The translations under genes and the position numbers were made by a program. This document shows, in pieces, positions 15,587-24,354 of a stretch of DNA of 37,212 nt. The stretch comes from Limnochordia bacterium (GTDB lineage Bacteria; Bacillota; Limnochordia; Darwinibacteriales; DTU012). Under the pieces are notes generated by a model. The model saw nothing but the letters and a program-made list of their open reading frames with translations, was not told the DNA's origin and did not search any database. The DNA lies in the NCBI GenBank assembly GCA_007116145.1, contig SKJB01000036.1:1-37212 (forward strand), in the 5' to 3' direction. How positions within the stretch are numbered: the first letter of the stretch is position 1; every line of letters starts with the position of its first letter.

Positions 15587-16453
15587 GTGAGTAAAGCAAT
15601 TGAGCTGAGAAACGCTATTGAGGTAACGAATCTTTGGAAAATATTTACCAGTAATGCAGATCAAGTTGATCTGACAAAAGAGAAGGAACTGCAGGCGTTA
15701 GAAGACTCAGACGAAGATACCCTGGCTGTACGAGATACAACCTTTTCCGTCCGAAAAGGGGAAGTTTTTGTTGTCATGGGACTTTCTGGCAGTGGGAAAT
15801 CAACGCTTATTCGCTGTCTACTACGACTAACTGAACCCACGTCGGGCACCATTAATATTAATGGCAAGGACGTCTGCAACCTTAATACGAAGCAGCTGAC
15901 GGAGTTTCGACGCAAAGAGGCGGCCATGGTATTTCAACACTATGGTCTGTTACCGCATCGTAGTGTATTGGACAATGTGGCCTTTGGCTTAAAATTGCAG
16001 AGCATAGCGAAAGAAGAACGCTATGAACGAGCGATGCACTGGATCGAGCGCGTCGGGTTGACAGGATTTGAGAACTATTATCCCGCGCATCTAAGTGGTG
16101 GTATGCAACAGCGTGTTGGGATAGCCCGAGCCCTAGTTTGTAATCCTCCGGTGCTCCTTATGGATGAGCCCTTTAGCGGACTAGACCCACTAATCAGGCG
16201 GGATATGCAAGATGAGTTGAGTGAAATTCAAGCTAGCCTGAAGACCACCATCTTTTTTGTCACCCATGATTTAGATGAAGGTATGCGATTAGGCGATCGT
16301 ATGGCCGTGATGCGCAAAGGGCAATTTGTTCAGGTGGGTACCCCAGATGAGATACTAGCTGATCCGGCTGATGAGTATGTTGCTAGATTTGTTCAAGACA
16401 AGCGCATCCGACTTGAAAAAGCAAATATGAAAAAGACTGAGGCGAGTGCGTAG
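15587..16453 (+). CDS. glycine betaine/proline-type ABC transporter ATP-binding protein
   Basis: About 288 residues from the GTG at 15587 (AGGAG 12 bases upstream); an in-frame GTG at 15560 lies inside a hairpin and is less likely. All ABC motifs are present in order: Walker A GLSGSGKST, Q-loop VFQHYGLLPHRS, signature LSGGMQQR, Walker B VLLMDEPFSGLDP and switch histidine FVTHDLDE. The N-terminal extension and the RRKEAAMVFQHYGL segment are as in OpuAA/ProV. The tail (~20 residues) is shorter than the tandem CBS region of full-length OpuAA/ProV, so ionic-strength sensing through CBS domains is probably absent here. It energises import with the permease that follows. Confidence 0.88.
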   Translation: MSKAIELRNAIEVTNLWKIFTSNADQVDLTKEKELQALEDSDEDTLAVRDTTFSVRKGEVFVVMGLSGSGKSTLIRCLLRLTEPTSGTININGKDVCNLNTKQLTEFRRKEAAMVFQHYGLLPHRSVLDNVAFGLKLQSIAKEERYERAMHWIERVGLTGFENYYPAHLSGGMQQRVGIARALVCNPPVLLMDEPFSGLDPLIRRDMQDELSEIQASLKTTIFFVTHDLDEGMRLGDRMAVMRKGQFVQVGTPDEILADPADEYVARFVQDKRIRLEKANMKKTEASA

Positions 16454-16505
16454 ACGCTGTAGGCTGTTCTATGCAGTCTCGTCCAAGGTAGGAGAGTGAT
16501 GTTTT

Positions 16506-17357
16506 TTGTTTCCAGAGAGATGGGAGTACCACGTTGCTGAACCCATAAACGATGTCATAAATTGGATGCTAAACTCATTTCAGGGGTTTTTCGACGGTAT
16601 TTCCTCCACAATTTTAACACTATTGCTTTTTTTAAACGATGTGCTAACAGCACTACCATGGTGGATGTATATCTTGATCGTCTGTGTGCTTGCCTGGTTT
16701 ACGACGAAAAGCATTCTCACGACGATAGTTCTCATGTTGTTGCCTTTTATTATAGGTATATTTGGACTCTGGCAGCTTGCGGTGGTCACTTTGTCGGTCA
16801 TTTTGACAGCGGTGGTTGTATCAATCGTTATAGGGGTTCCAGTGGGAGTGTTGATGGCCGAATCAGATTTTGTGGCCGATATCGTTAGACCGTTGCTTGA
16901 TTTAATGCAGACTATGCCAAGTTTCGTATATCTGATTCCCGCGCTTATGTTCTTTGGGCTTGGCCGCGTGCCAGCTGTACTAGCTACTATTGTGTATAGC
17001 TTGCCGCCTGTAATTCGTTTGACCAATTTAGGTTTGCGACAAGTGTCGGACGACGTGCAGGAGGCAGCGCTTTCCTATGGAGCCACGCGCTGGCAGCTAT
17101 TGAAAGAGGTTCGTGTACCGTTGGCCATTCCTTCGATTTTGGCCGGCGTAAATCAGACAACCATGATGGCCTTAGCTATGGTTGTAATCGCTTCGATGAT
17201 CGGTGGTGGCGGCTTGGGATATGAAGTGCTGCGCTCGATTAACCGGATTGATGTAGGCGCTGGTTTCGAAGCAGGAATAAGTGTCGTAATCTTAGCCGTG
17301 ATCATTGACCGACTTACACAAGGCTTAGCCAAACGTTGGGAGCCACCAACTGTCTAA
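16506..17357 (+). CDS. glycine betaine/proline-type ABC transporter permease
   Basis: 283 residues with about six to seven membrane spans. The coupling-helix motif EAALSYGATRWQLLKEVRVP is clear, as are TMPSFVYLIPALMFFGLGRVPA and VIASMIGGGGLGYEVLRSI, all typical of ProW/OpuAB. The start is a TTG at 16506 supported by TAGGAGAG nine bases upstream; the nearby ATG at 16499 is out of frame. With the preceding ATPase and binding protein it completes a three-component importer. Confidence 0.88.
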   Translation: MFPERWEYHVAEPINDVINWMLNSFQGFFDGISSTILTLLLFLNDVLTALPWWMYILIVCVLAWFTTKSILTTIVLMLLPFIIGIFGLWQLAVVTLSVILTAVVVSIVIGVPVGVLMAESDFVADIVRPLLDLMQTMPSFVYLIPALMFFGLGRVPAVLATIVYSLPPVIRLTNLGLRQVSDDVQEAALSYGATRWQLLKEVRVPLAIPSILAGVNQTTMMALAMVVIASMIGGGGLGYEVLRSINRIDVGAGFEAGISVVILAVIIDRLTQGLAKRWEPPTV

Positions 17358-17432
17358 ACGCTGACAACCAAAGCTTGAGTTAATCGGTTACCTCCTACTC
17401 GATCTACGAAAGATAGTGAAAGGAGTGCAACA

Positions 17433-18305
17433 ATGCAGAGAAGGAATGAACTAGTGAAAAGCAAGGCCAATACTGTATTGACCCTTGAAGAAGCCATGAG
17501 GAAGCCGTGCAAACATCGGGATATGGAGATGGCGCTGCAACCCATGGACAATTATAGCAGTACTCCTGGCGGACCAAACGACACACCTTTGGCATTTTGG
17601 GCATCTTGGAACTTGGCCGATCGCCCGAGACGGATTGCTTTGCTGCTGGATGACTGTCAGGAGGAGTATCGACCGTATGCAGGAGAAATCCTGCCGAATC
17701 TTGTCAGGCTAGTTGATACCTTTCGGTCAGTCCGCTCGAAGCATGCAGGAGTCTGTATTGCATGGAGCGTCTGGAGTCGGCTGTTTGACGACGGTATTTC
17801 AAATGCCATGGATCGCTGGTATGGACCACGAGGACTTCGTCCGGATTACCCGGAGAATGCGGCCTACGTTTTCACCGGTAAAGCCGGGCTCCAACCACTC
17901 TCGGAGATAGCACCAGACGATGAAGAGGTATTGGATGGCTGGTTCTACCACGGGAAACACCTCGATATGTTTTGGACCTTCAACGATGACGGAAGTTCCT
18001 ATCTTGATGAAAAACTAAAAGCCCTCGATATTGATACGATTGTTATTTCTGGCCTGTGGACGGATGAGTGTGTTCTTGCTACTGCCTATGCTGGTAACGC
18101 TCGCGGGTACGATGTCGTGGTAGTCGGTGACGCTGTCGCAACAGCAACGGCCAATCAAGCTACAGCACTAGCTGTGGCTAACAGCACTGTCGCGAAGGTT
18201 CTTTCAACAGACGATGTCATCGGTTACATGCAAAACGATTTGGTCATAGGAGAACCAGGTGCAGTAAAGGGCACGCATCATCCAGATGGGCGCAAGCGTG
18301 GGTGA
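17433..18305 (+). CDS. isochorismatase-fold cysteine hydrolase
   Basis: 290 residues, last gene of the betaine transporter operon, 75 bases after the permease and with AAGGAG seven bases before the ATG. The Asp-Lys-Cys triad of the isochorismatase-like superfamily is visible: D73/D74 in IALLLDDCQEEY, K175 in FYHGKHLDMFW, and C213 in ISGLWTDECVLATAYAGNARGY. The family contains nicotinamidases, N-carbamoylsarcosine amidase, isochorismatases and many amide or imine hydrolases, so the reaction is not fixed. There is a ~60-residue N-terminal extension before the core. Its position suggests that it acts on the compound the transporter imports, for example an amide or N-substituted amine; this is inference. 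A strong terminator follows. Confidence 0.75.
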   Translation: MQRRNELVKSKANTVLTLEEAMRKPCKHRDMEMALQPMDNYSSTPGGPNDTPLAFWASWNLADRPRRIALLLDDCQEEYRPYAGEILPNLVRLVDTFRSVRSKHAGVCIAWSVWSRLFDDGISNAMDRWYGPRGLRPDYPENAAYVFTGKAGLQPLSEIAPDDEEVLDGWFYHGKHLDMFWTFNDDGSSYLDEKLKALDIDTIVISGLWTDECVLATAYAGNARGYDVVVVGDAVATATANQATALAVANSTVAKVLSTDDVIGYMQNDLVIGEPGAVKGTHHPDGRKRG

Positions 18306-18345
18306 TATTGCTTGTACATGGAGTCGACAGGTGGAAAACGATTAC

Positions 18346-18384
18346 AGCGTTAGCGCTCGGGCATGAGCACTAACGCTTTTTTTT
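18346..18384 (+). terminator. intrinsic terminator of the betaine operon
   Basis: AGCGTTAGCGCTC (18346-18358) pairs with GAGCACTAACGCT (18365-18377) with one mismatch and a 6-nt loop, followed by a run of T (18377-18384). Confidence 0.9.
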
Positions 18385-18928
18385 GTGCACTTTATGATTG
18401 AGATCTTCCTCCGTGAAACTAAGCAATTACCCCCATTTCCAATTTATATCGATGGGATGGTCAGAGCTATCAATCAGGTCTACCAGCTCACCCCTAACTA
18501 TCTGCGCCCCCAGCTCGCGCGGAAGATATTCCGACGGGATGATGTTTTCTATGACGAGAACATAGTGGCTGTGCGTAAAGACGAAGAGCGCACAGTGATT
18601 ATCGAATCCAAGGAGAGATTGTGCGTAATTGCCAGCTCGGGCATGCTTAAGGGTGGTCCTAGTGCTCTCTATGCCGAGAAGGTTTGCTATGGATGAGAAG
18701 AACTATATAGCGATGACTGGTTATCATCTATCTGCGGAGGCACTAGCTGATCTGTGGCTGCTGATCTACCAAGCGACTGGAGTAGAAAAGGGATATACAG
18801 CTAAACAACTGTACTATTACTGGTGTGGAGAGGAAAACGAGGACGATGAGAGCAACGAACAGCCGACTTTCTTGCAGATCGACCTAGCACGGAGTGGGGT
18901 AGTGTGCAGCCGGCGTATAAACGGCTGA
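18385..18928 (+). pseudogene. remnant of an MBL-fold beta-CASP RNase-like gene, frameshifted
   Basis: The first frame reads IEIFLRETKQLPPFPIYIDG, NYLRPQLARKIF and CVIASSGMLKGGPSALYAEK, which are blocks of the beta-CASP part of RNA-processing metallo-beta-lactamases. (The A/S-SGM-L-GG block is the family hallmark.) At about 18681 the frame breaks; shifting by one base continues as AMDEKNYIAMTGYH and then a ~60-residue tail ending at 18928. The N-terminal metallo-beta-lactamase half with its zinc ligands is missing: the fragment starts immediately after the terminator of the preceding operon. It is therefore a truncated and frameshifted relic, not a working nuclease. Confidence 0.7.
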
Positions 18929-19484
18929 GTAAGCTATGACAAAGTATGCTTGCGTATCACAATCATAAGTTTGAATTTGGGAAGTTCGTGCCAACTTATA
19001 AAGATGCCTTCATCAGACCAGGAAAGGTTCCTTCTGTGTTTTGTGGGTGTGGCTCTTCTGAGCAACTTAATCGGTGTGTGGAGGGATTTTCTACTCTAGC
19101 TCGAACTAGATAGTATGGTAATAATCCTATGTCGCTGATATACCATATGGTGATATCCAAGATGGTATCAGGGCGTTGTACAAAGAGCTGGGAGAGAGAA
19201 ACCGAGGGAGTGAAGTATGTTGGAGAAGAGTCAATTACTAAAGGAACAGCTAGAACATATCGACGCCCTGATCTGCTGCTGTGTTGTGGACGGCTTCACC
19301 CGAATAGCCACCATCTACATACCTACATACAATTCCTCCATACCATAGACTGATACAAGACGGGGTATAGGGGACTGTGTTTTTGACTGCGACCATTCTT
19401 TTGGGTATAATAGAACGAGATTCTGAATTGTTGCACTACATTGAGGTCATGGAGAGATAGAATATAGAGAAGGGAGAGATAGAA
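18929..19484. other. gene-poor region with possible decayed fragments
   Basis: No convincing gene. Short open stretches such as ADIPYGDIQDGIRALYKELG (around 19136-19195) and a 43-codon frame beginning MLEKSQLLKEQLEHIDA (around 19218) read like protein but are not bounded by recognisable starts or domains. They are probably relics connected with the upstream beta-CASP remnant. The right end carries the promoter at 19383-19411. Confidence 0.45.
19383..19411 (+). promoter_or_regulatory. strong sigma-A promoter for the FN3 protein
   Basis: TTGACT (19383-19388), 17-base spacer, TATAAT (19406-19411): near-consensus. It directs a ~65-base leader before the gene at 19485. Confidence 0.8.
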
Positions 19485-21512
19485 ATGTCTACTGGAAGAA
19501 AGGCAATTTTGCTTGGTGTAGCAGTAGTGTTAGTGGCGGGACTATTAATAGCAGGGATTAGACTAAGGAGCGATGTCCAGGAGCCTTTAGCTGACATATA
19601 CTTGCAATTAGTTTTTCCAGCGGACAATCGGATTAACTTAGCAACGATAACCATGTTAGGGGATACAAGTGAAGATGGTGAAGTTGAACGCGTTATTATA
19701 ATAACTCCAGGTAAAACTGAAATTCTTCCTTTCAAGCAAATAAATGCTGGAGTTTGGCCTGTACAAGTTCAATTGTACGATGAAGTTGGTGGTCTCATCC
19801 GTTCTGGTGAAGCAGAGATTTCTGTAGCAGCTGGGTCAATAAGCACCGCTCATGTGGTTTTTCTAGATCAAGACCCAGAGCTGAAGGTGAATGTATATAC
19901 GGTTCGGCTGCCGCAAGAGCCACAAAATGTCACAGCAATGTATGAGGATGGTGTGGTTGTCATTGGATGGGATGAAGTAGAAGGGGCTGTAGGATATCGG
20001 GTGTGGTGTAGTTACAGTGAGAATTGGACTGGTGTTTTTCTTAATGACAAATTAATCCTTGCTACTCGTGCTATGGATGAAACAGGCTTGAGATGTGGGT
20101 GGGGCACAACTTATTACTACCGGGTGGTGGCGTATGATGAGAATGATTTAGCTAGTCATCCTAGTGAGGCAGCTTCCATTACACTTGATGTTGAATCCGC
20201 TGAAGGTTGGGGTGACCCAACGGTTTATCGGCAAACACTTTATTCCATGGATTTTGAATTACTATATTTTATCGATACGGACATTAATTTTCTTATGATG
20301 AAAGGCATTGGACAACGATCAAAGGGACGAGAGTATTATGTTGATCCGCATACGAAAGGTTATGAGACTCGATTTTATTTGGCTGACGATAAGTATACGA
20401 TTGATCGCATAACACTTATCAGTAAAGAGGAAGGCTTTGTGGGAAGTGGGAGTTTTATGGGTTTGTATCTTGGCATGGCTATGGAGGATGCTAAAGATTA
20501 TCTGCAGACAGAATCGCTAAGTTACAATGGAGAACTAAAGGTGAATTACCTGGACAGGTATGCAAATGGTAGAATTGATCAAATTGATGTTATCTCCCTG
20601 CAGGTGCAGGAAAAAAGAGTCAATCGGGAAGATTTCTATTTCAAGTTTTTTGACATGGATATACATGAACAAGTTCATCATATCGGGGATGGCACCGGAG
20701 CCCCAACAACACTAGACATTGACCCGGAAAATCGAACATATACCTATACCATAACCTATGGGGACGATGTCTACCAGAAGGTTTATGCGTATAATGAAGA
20801 CGATGCCATCATAAGTATGGAAATTCGCTCAATGCAACCTGATTTTATTGCCGTTGTTCCTAGTTTGTTTGGGATTCCGTTAGGAAGCCAAAAAGTGGAT
20901 ATACCGCAGATGGTAAGCGCTGCAGATAAGACGATTCATGCAAGCTATTCCAAAGAAACTCTCGATAGCGATTACGCGGTAAAAGTGTATACAGTCATAG
21001 ATAATCCCTCAAAGATTGTCTATACCGCTGTGGTTTATACCGACAGGGATCATCATTCTGTGCAGAAGATCAAGGGATACATGAAGGAGAGAACAGTTGT
21101 AAGTCATGATCATCTATCGCTTTTAGTAGGTGAGGAACTAGGTGGAAGTGCTCAAAGAGTCGAGGGAACAGGAAGCGAGAAATGGGAGGTAAGGTTTGAA
21201 GCTTATCATGATTTAATCATTCGCTCTGTTTCGTTATATAAGCGCGCGGACAGCATTTTTATTGATACAGTACCATCTTTATACGGGCTTCAACTTAATA
21301 TGTTTGCAATGAGTGCTCCAAGTATACTACAGAGGAATGGGTTTACTATCATCAATGAAAAACGCTATTGGCCATTTGTAGATCAAAACCTAGGAACGGT
21401 TGCGTATACAGTGGTTCACCCTGAGACAAATAGAGAGTCTCGTGTATATATCAATACACAACAAATTCCTGAGATTTCTGCAGCTATTGTTTTTGCAATC
21501 TCGATAAATTAA
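19485..21512 (+). CDS. membrane-anchored or secreted protein with fibronectin type III domain
   Basis: 675 residues, not a recognised family as a whole. Residues ~6-25 form a hydrophobic signal/anchor (AILLGVAVVLVAGLLIAGI) with no lipobox. Residues ~30-130 look like a beta-sandwich (PGKTEILPF, GVWPVQVQLYDE). Residues ~140-235 match FN3: PQNVTAMYEDGVVVIGWDEV, GYRVWCSY, YYYRVVAYDEND, LASHPSEAASITLDV. The rest (~235-675) is beta-rich and contains two related-looking segments with VVPSLFGIPLGSQ and TVPSLYGLQLNM, suggesting an internal duplication, and several positions reminiscent of the FxGIxLG(M/D) motif of repeated domains tracking small changes. It has its own strong promoter and GGGAGA ribosome-binding site. 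A role at the cell surface is inferred only from the anchor and FN3 domain. Confidence 0.65.
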   Translation: MSTGRKAILLGVAVVLVAGLLIAGIRLRSDVQEPLADIYLQLVFPADNRINLATITMLGDTSEDGEVERVIIITPGKTEILPFKQINAGVWPVQVQLYDEVGGLIRSGEAEISVAAGSISTAHVVFLDQDPELKVNVYTVRLPQEPQNVTAMYEDGVVVIGWDEVEGAVGYRVWCSYSENWTGVFLNDKLILATRAMDETGLRCGWGTTYYYRVVAYDENDLASHPSEAASITLDVESAEGWGDPTVYRQTLYSMDFELLYFIDTDINFLMMKGIGQRSKGREYYVDPHTKGYETRFYLADDKYTIDRITLISKEEGFVGSGSFMGLYLGMAMEDAKDYLQTESLSYNGELKVNYLDRYANGRIDQIDVISLQVQEKRVNREDFYFKFFDMDIHEQVHHIGDGTGAPTTLDIDPENRTYTYTITYGDDVYQKVYAYNEDDAIISMEIRSMQPDFIAVVPSLFGIPLGSQKVDIPQMVSAADKTIHASYSKETLDSDYAVKVYTVIDNPSKIVYTAVVYTDRDHHSVQKIKGYMKERTVVSHDHLSLLVGEELGGSAQRVEGTGSEKWEVRFEAYHDLIIRSVSLYKRADSIFIDTVPSLYGLQLNMFAMSAPSILQRNGFTIINEKRYWPFVDQNLGTVAYTVVHPETNRESRVYINTQQIPEISAAIVFAISIN

Positions 21513-21864
21513 ATCCCAATTTCTAAGACGGCAAAGGGAGCCAGAGCAGCCTCTATTAGGACTATGAAGCGTACAGGAAGGTGCGATGCTAGGGGTGTAA
21601 GCACTCTCTTTACATATGGTATGAATTATGGTAAGTTTTAACTGAATACTTTTAGAATACGATCCGCTAAAGTAAGTGGACAAGGGATGGAGGAGTGAGA
21701 CGATAGTGATGTACCAAGCCTTATGATGCTTGTTTAAAGAGATATTTCTAAATACGAAATGTAAGCATATTGTGAAGAACCCAGTAGCAGAAATGTTTGA
21801 AACTATCGACATAAGTATGGTACGTTTTTCTGGTAGGATAAAAAGTGCGAAAAGGTGTGAACAC
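21513..21864. other. intergenic region before the racemase operon
   Basis: About 350 bases without a supported gene. An open frame from 21730 runs into the racemase gene, but its first 45 codons do not look like that family and the good ribosome-binding site (AAAGGTGT) is at the ATG at 21865. No clear promoter or terminator was recognised. Confidence 0.5.
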
Positions 21865-22563
21865 ATGAAAATAGCAGCTATATATACAGGAGTAAGCCCT
21901 TCTTTAATGTCTATAGTAAATAAGGAGTTGTCACTGCAAGTTCCTGGACATAGTGTTATGACTTTTGGTGATCCTTCACTACTTAGCGAAATAATAGATA
22001 CTGGTTATATCACTGTAGGAGTAAGGCGTAAGCTTTTGGGAATGTATTTTCATGCTGTCAATTGCGGAGCAGAAATAATTTATAATATTTGTTCATCCGT
22101 TGGGGAAATTGCCGACGAAGCTCAACATATCTTCAGTTTGATGGATGTCTCTATTGTAAGAATAGATGAGTTGATGGCAGTAAACGCAGTGCAGGCAGGG
22201 AAGACTTTGGGAGTGATTGCAACTCTACCTAGTACACTTAGGCCTACAAAATGTCTTCTGAAGAAAACAGCGCAAAATCATAATTTAAATATCAATATTG
22301 TTGATGCATTGATCGATGGTGGATACCAGCTGCCGCAACAAGAAATGAATAAAGCGATTATAGATAAAGCAATTCAAATAGCACCTTCCGTTGATGCTGT
22401 TGTGTTAGCCCAGGCTTCAATGGCTCTGTGCGAAGAAGAGTTACGTGATAAGTGTTATAAACCAGTCTTTTCCAGTCCACGTTTTGGGGCATTTGATATA
22501 AAAAATATTATAGATAATGCTAACAATATAAACAAGGAGAAAGCTAATGACTATAAAGGGTGA
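21865..22563 (+). CDS. aspartate/glutamate racemase-family protein
   Basis: 232 residues from the ATG at 21865. The fold is that of the Asp/Glu/hydantoin racemase family (PF01177 type): N-terminal MKIAAIYTGVSPSL, a first active-site Cys at C76 in IIYNICSSVGE, TLGVIATLPSTL near 114-125, and VVLAQASMALCEE near 180-190. The second catalytic cysteine expected in two-base racemases is replaced by Ala-Ser in LAQASM. Members with this LAQ(G/A)SM motif exist, and single-Cys members can act as decarboxylases or isomerases, so racemisation is not assured. It is the first gene of a five-gene run; the transketolase start lies 17 bases inside its end, so the two are coupled. Confidence 0.75.
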   Translation: MKIAAIYTGVSPSLMSIVNKELSLQVPGHSVMTFGDPSLLSEIIDTGYITVGVRRKLLGMYFHAVNCGAEIIYNICSSVGEIADEAQHIFSLMDVSIVRIDELMAVNAVQAGKTLGVIATLPSTLRPTKCLLKKTAQNHNLNINIVDALIDGGYQLPQQEMNKAIIDKAIQIAPSVDAVVLAQASMALCEEELRDKCYKPVFSSPRFGAFDIKNIIDNANNINKEKANDYKG

Positions 22564-23374
22564 TAATCTCAGTAAAATAGCTGATGAATTGAGAAAAGAT
22601 GTTATGAAAATGGTACATAATGCTGGTGACGGTCATCCTGGTCCGTCACTTTCAATCGTTGAAATCATTGTTGCATTATATTTTAATATAATGAATATAA
22701 ATCCTCAGTTTGCTCTTTGGGAGGAAAGAGATAGATTGATCCTTTCAAAAGGTCATGCTTGTCCTGTGCTTTACTCTGCTCTCGCAAGAAAAGGTTACTT
22801 TGACCTAGAGAAGCTCCATTCACTAAGAAAGTATGGAAGCATATTACAAGGCCACCCAGACATGAAAGTGACACCGGGTATTGATTTTACCTCTGGCTCA
22901 TTGGGTAACGGTATATCCATAGGTCTTGGCATGGCAGTTGCAGCTAAGTTAAAAGGACACAATAATTATGTGTACGTGATTACCGGCGATGGAGAACTGC
23001 AAGAGGGGATAATCTGGGAAGCAGCGATGGCAGCAACAAAGTTCCAGGCAGATAACCTTATTGTTTTTGTTGATTTCAACAAGCTACAAAGTGGGGGTAC
23101 GGTTGAGGAAATTAGTGCGTTGAATCCCTTGCTGCCAAAGTGGAAATCGTTTGGATGGCATTGTCAAGAGGTAGACGGGCATGATACTGCACTGCTTATC
23201 GATGCAGTGTCAAGGGCCAAAACAGTCAAGGATCAACCTTCTGTTATAATTTGCCATACCATTAAAGGAAAAGGTATTTCGTTTATGGAAGGAGACAACT
23301 CATGGCACAAAAGAGTTCCTTCTGATTTGGAACTGAAAAAGGCGATTGAATTGCTAGGAGGTGAAGATAAATGA
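22547..23374 (+). CDS. transketolase, N-terminal (TPP-binding) subunit
   Basis: 275 residues: the pyrophosphate-binding half of a split transketolase. Seen: AGDGHPGPSLSIVEI, the SKGHACPVLYSALA region (H70), GSLGNGISIGLGMA, and the TPP/Mg motif GDGELQEG (147-154) with FVDFNKLQ (N178) about 30 residues on. The C-terminus has VIICHTIKGKGISFMEGDNSWH. The enzyme transfers two-carbon ketol units between phosphosugars. RBS AAGGAG precedes the ATG, which lies inside the racemase gene. The stop overlaps the start of the C-terminal subunit by four bases. Split transketolases are often found in dedicated sugar catabolic operons, fitting the sulfatase and DUF1593 neighbours. Confidence 0.9.
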   Translation: MTIKGDNLSKIADELRKDVMKMVHNAGDGHPGPSLSIVEIIVALYFNIMNINPQFALWEERDRLILSKGHACPVLYSALARKGYFDLEKLHSLRKYGSILQGHPDMKVTPGIDFTSGSLGNGISIGLGMAVAAKLKGHNNYVYVITGDGELQEGIIWEAAMAATKFQADNLIVFVDFNKLQSGGTVEEISALNPLLPKWKSFGWHCQEVDGHDTALLIDAVSRAKTVKDQPSVIICHTIKGKGISFMEGDNSWHKRVPSDLELKKAIELLGGEDK

Positions 23375-24348
23375 ATGAAGAAATTAGAAGCACAAGAGAA
23401 GCATTTATCACAGCTATGCTTGAACTCGCGGAAGAAAGTAGTAAGTACTTATTAGTATGTGCTGACTCTTTACTTGCTATGAGGGCATCAGCGTATAAAT
23501 TACAATACCCTGACAGAGTGTTCGATGTAGGAATAGCAGAGCAAAATGCCGTTGGATTTTCAGCAGGGCTTGCGAGCTCAGGTTTTATTCCTTTTGTTGG
23601 CACTTATGCAGGTTTCATCACAATGAGAGCATGCGAACAGGTGAGGACATTTGTTGCCTACCCAGGCTTAAATGTAAAATTGATAGGTATAAATGGTGGT
23701 GTTTTTGGTGGTGAAAGAGAAGGGGTTACCCATCAGTTTTTTGAAGATATTGGCATTTTAAGAAGTATGCCTGGTATTACAATTGTTACGCCAGCAGATG
23801 CCGCACAGACCTATAAGGCAACCAAAGAGATTTCTGTATATGATGGTCCTATTTACATGAGGTTAGGAAGCGGACGTGAATACAGTGTTTTTAGTGAGGA
23901 TGACAGCTTTCATATCGGGAAAATTAGAGTTATTAAACAGTATGGCAATGATGTTTCAATATTTGCTAGTGGGTTTGTACTAAAGAGAGTCCTTGATACG
24001 GTAGAGGTTTTAAAATCACAAAATATAAATGCTACAGTTGTTGAAGTGCATACATTAAAACCTGTTGATGCAGAATCGATCGCTAGTATTCTTGCGTTAA
24101 CAGGCTGTGCAGTTACAGTTGAAGATCATAATATCATAGGCGGACTAGGAAGCGTCATATCAGAGGTTTCCGTAGAACATGTACCAGTTCCTCTCGTAAG
24201 ATTGGGGATACAGGATGTGTTTCCTCAATCGGGTGAGGCAAAGCAATTACTTGACAATTATGGTATGAGCTCAGAAGATATAATTAATGCAGTAAAGAAG
24301 GCTATGATTAAAAAAGAAAGATTACAGAAAGAATCTATAAGGAGATGA
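23371..24348 (+). CDS. transketolase, C-terminal subunit
   Basis: 325 residues: pyrimidine-binding and C-terminal domains. The catalytic Glu is in FDVGIAEQNAVGFSAGLASS; FVGTYAGFITMRACEQVR, GGVFGGEREGVTHQFFEDIG and MPGITIVTPADAAQ are family blocks. The last domain carries VEVHTLKPVDAESI and VTVEDHNIIGGLGS. It pairs with the preceding subunit to form an active heterotetramer. ATGA overlap with its partner; the next gene begins seven bases after its stop. Confidence 0.9.
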   Translation: MNEEIRSTREAFITAMLELAEESSKYLLVCADSLLAMRASAYKLQYPDRVFDVGIAEQNAVGFSAGLASSGFIPFVGTYAGFITMRACEQVRTFVAYPGLNVKLIGINGGVFGGEREGVTHQFFEDIGILRSMPGITIVTPADAAQTYKATKEISVYDGPIYMRLGSGREYSVFSEDDSFHIGKIRVIKQYGNDVSIFASGFVLKRVLDTVEVLKSQNINATVVEVHTLKPVDAESIASILALTGCAVTVEDHNIIGGLGSVISEVSVEHVPVPLVRLGIQDVFPQSGEAKQLLDNYGMSSEDIINAVKKAMIKKERLQKESIRR

Positions 24349-24354
24349 GATAAC

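Noticed and set aside
21730-21864. A 45-residue N-terminal extension of the racemase-like protein
   Set aside because: The extension does not resemble the family, has no ribosome-binding site, and the ATG at 21865 has AAAGGTGT at proper spacing.
22547-24348. Sulfo-transketolase (sulfoglycolysis) pathway suggested by split transketolase plus sulfatase
   Set aside because: No sulfosugar isomerase, sulfolactaldehyde reductase or dehydrogenase or sulfonate exporter is present; split transketolases are common in other sugar operons.
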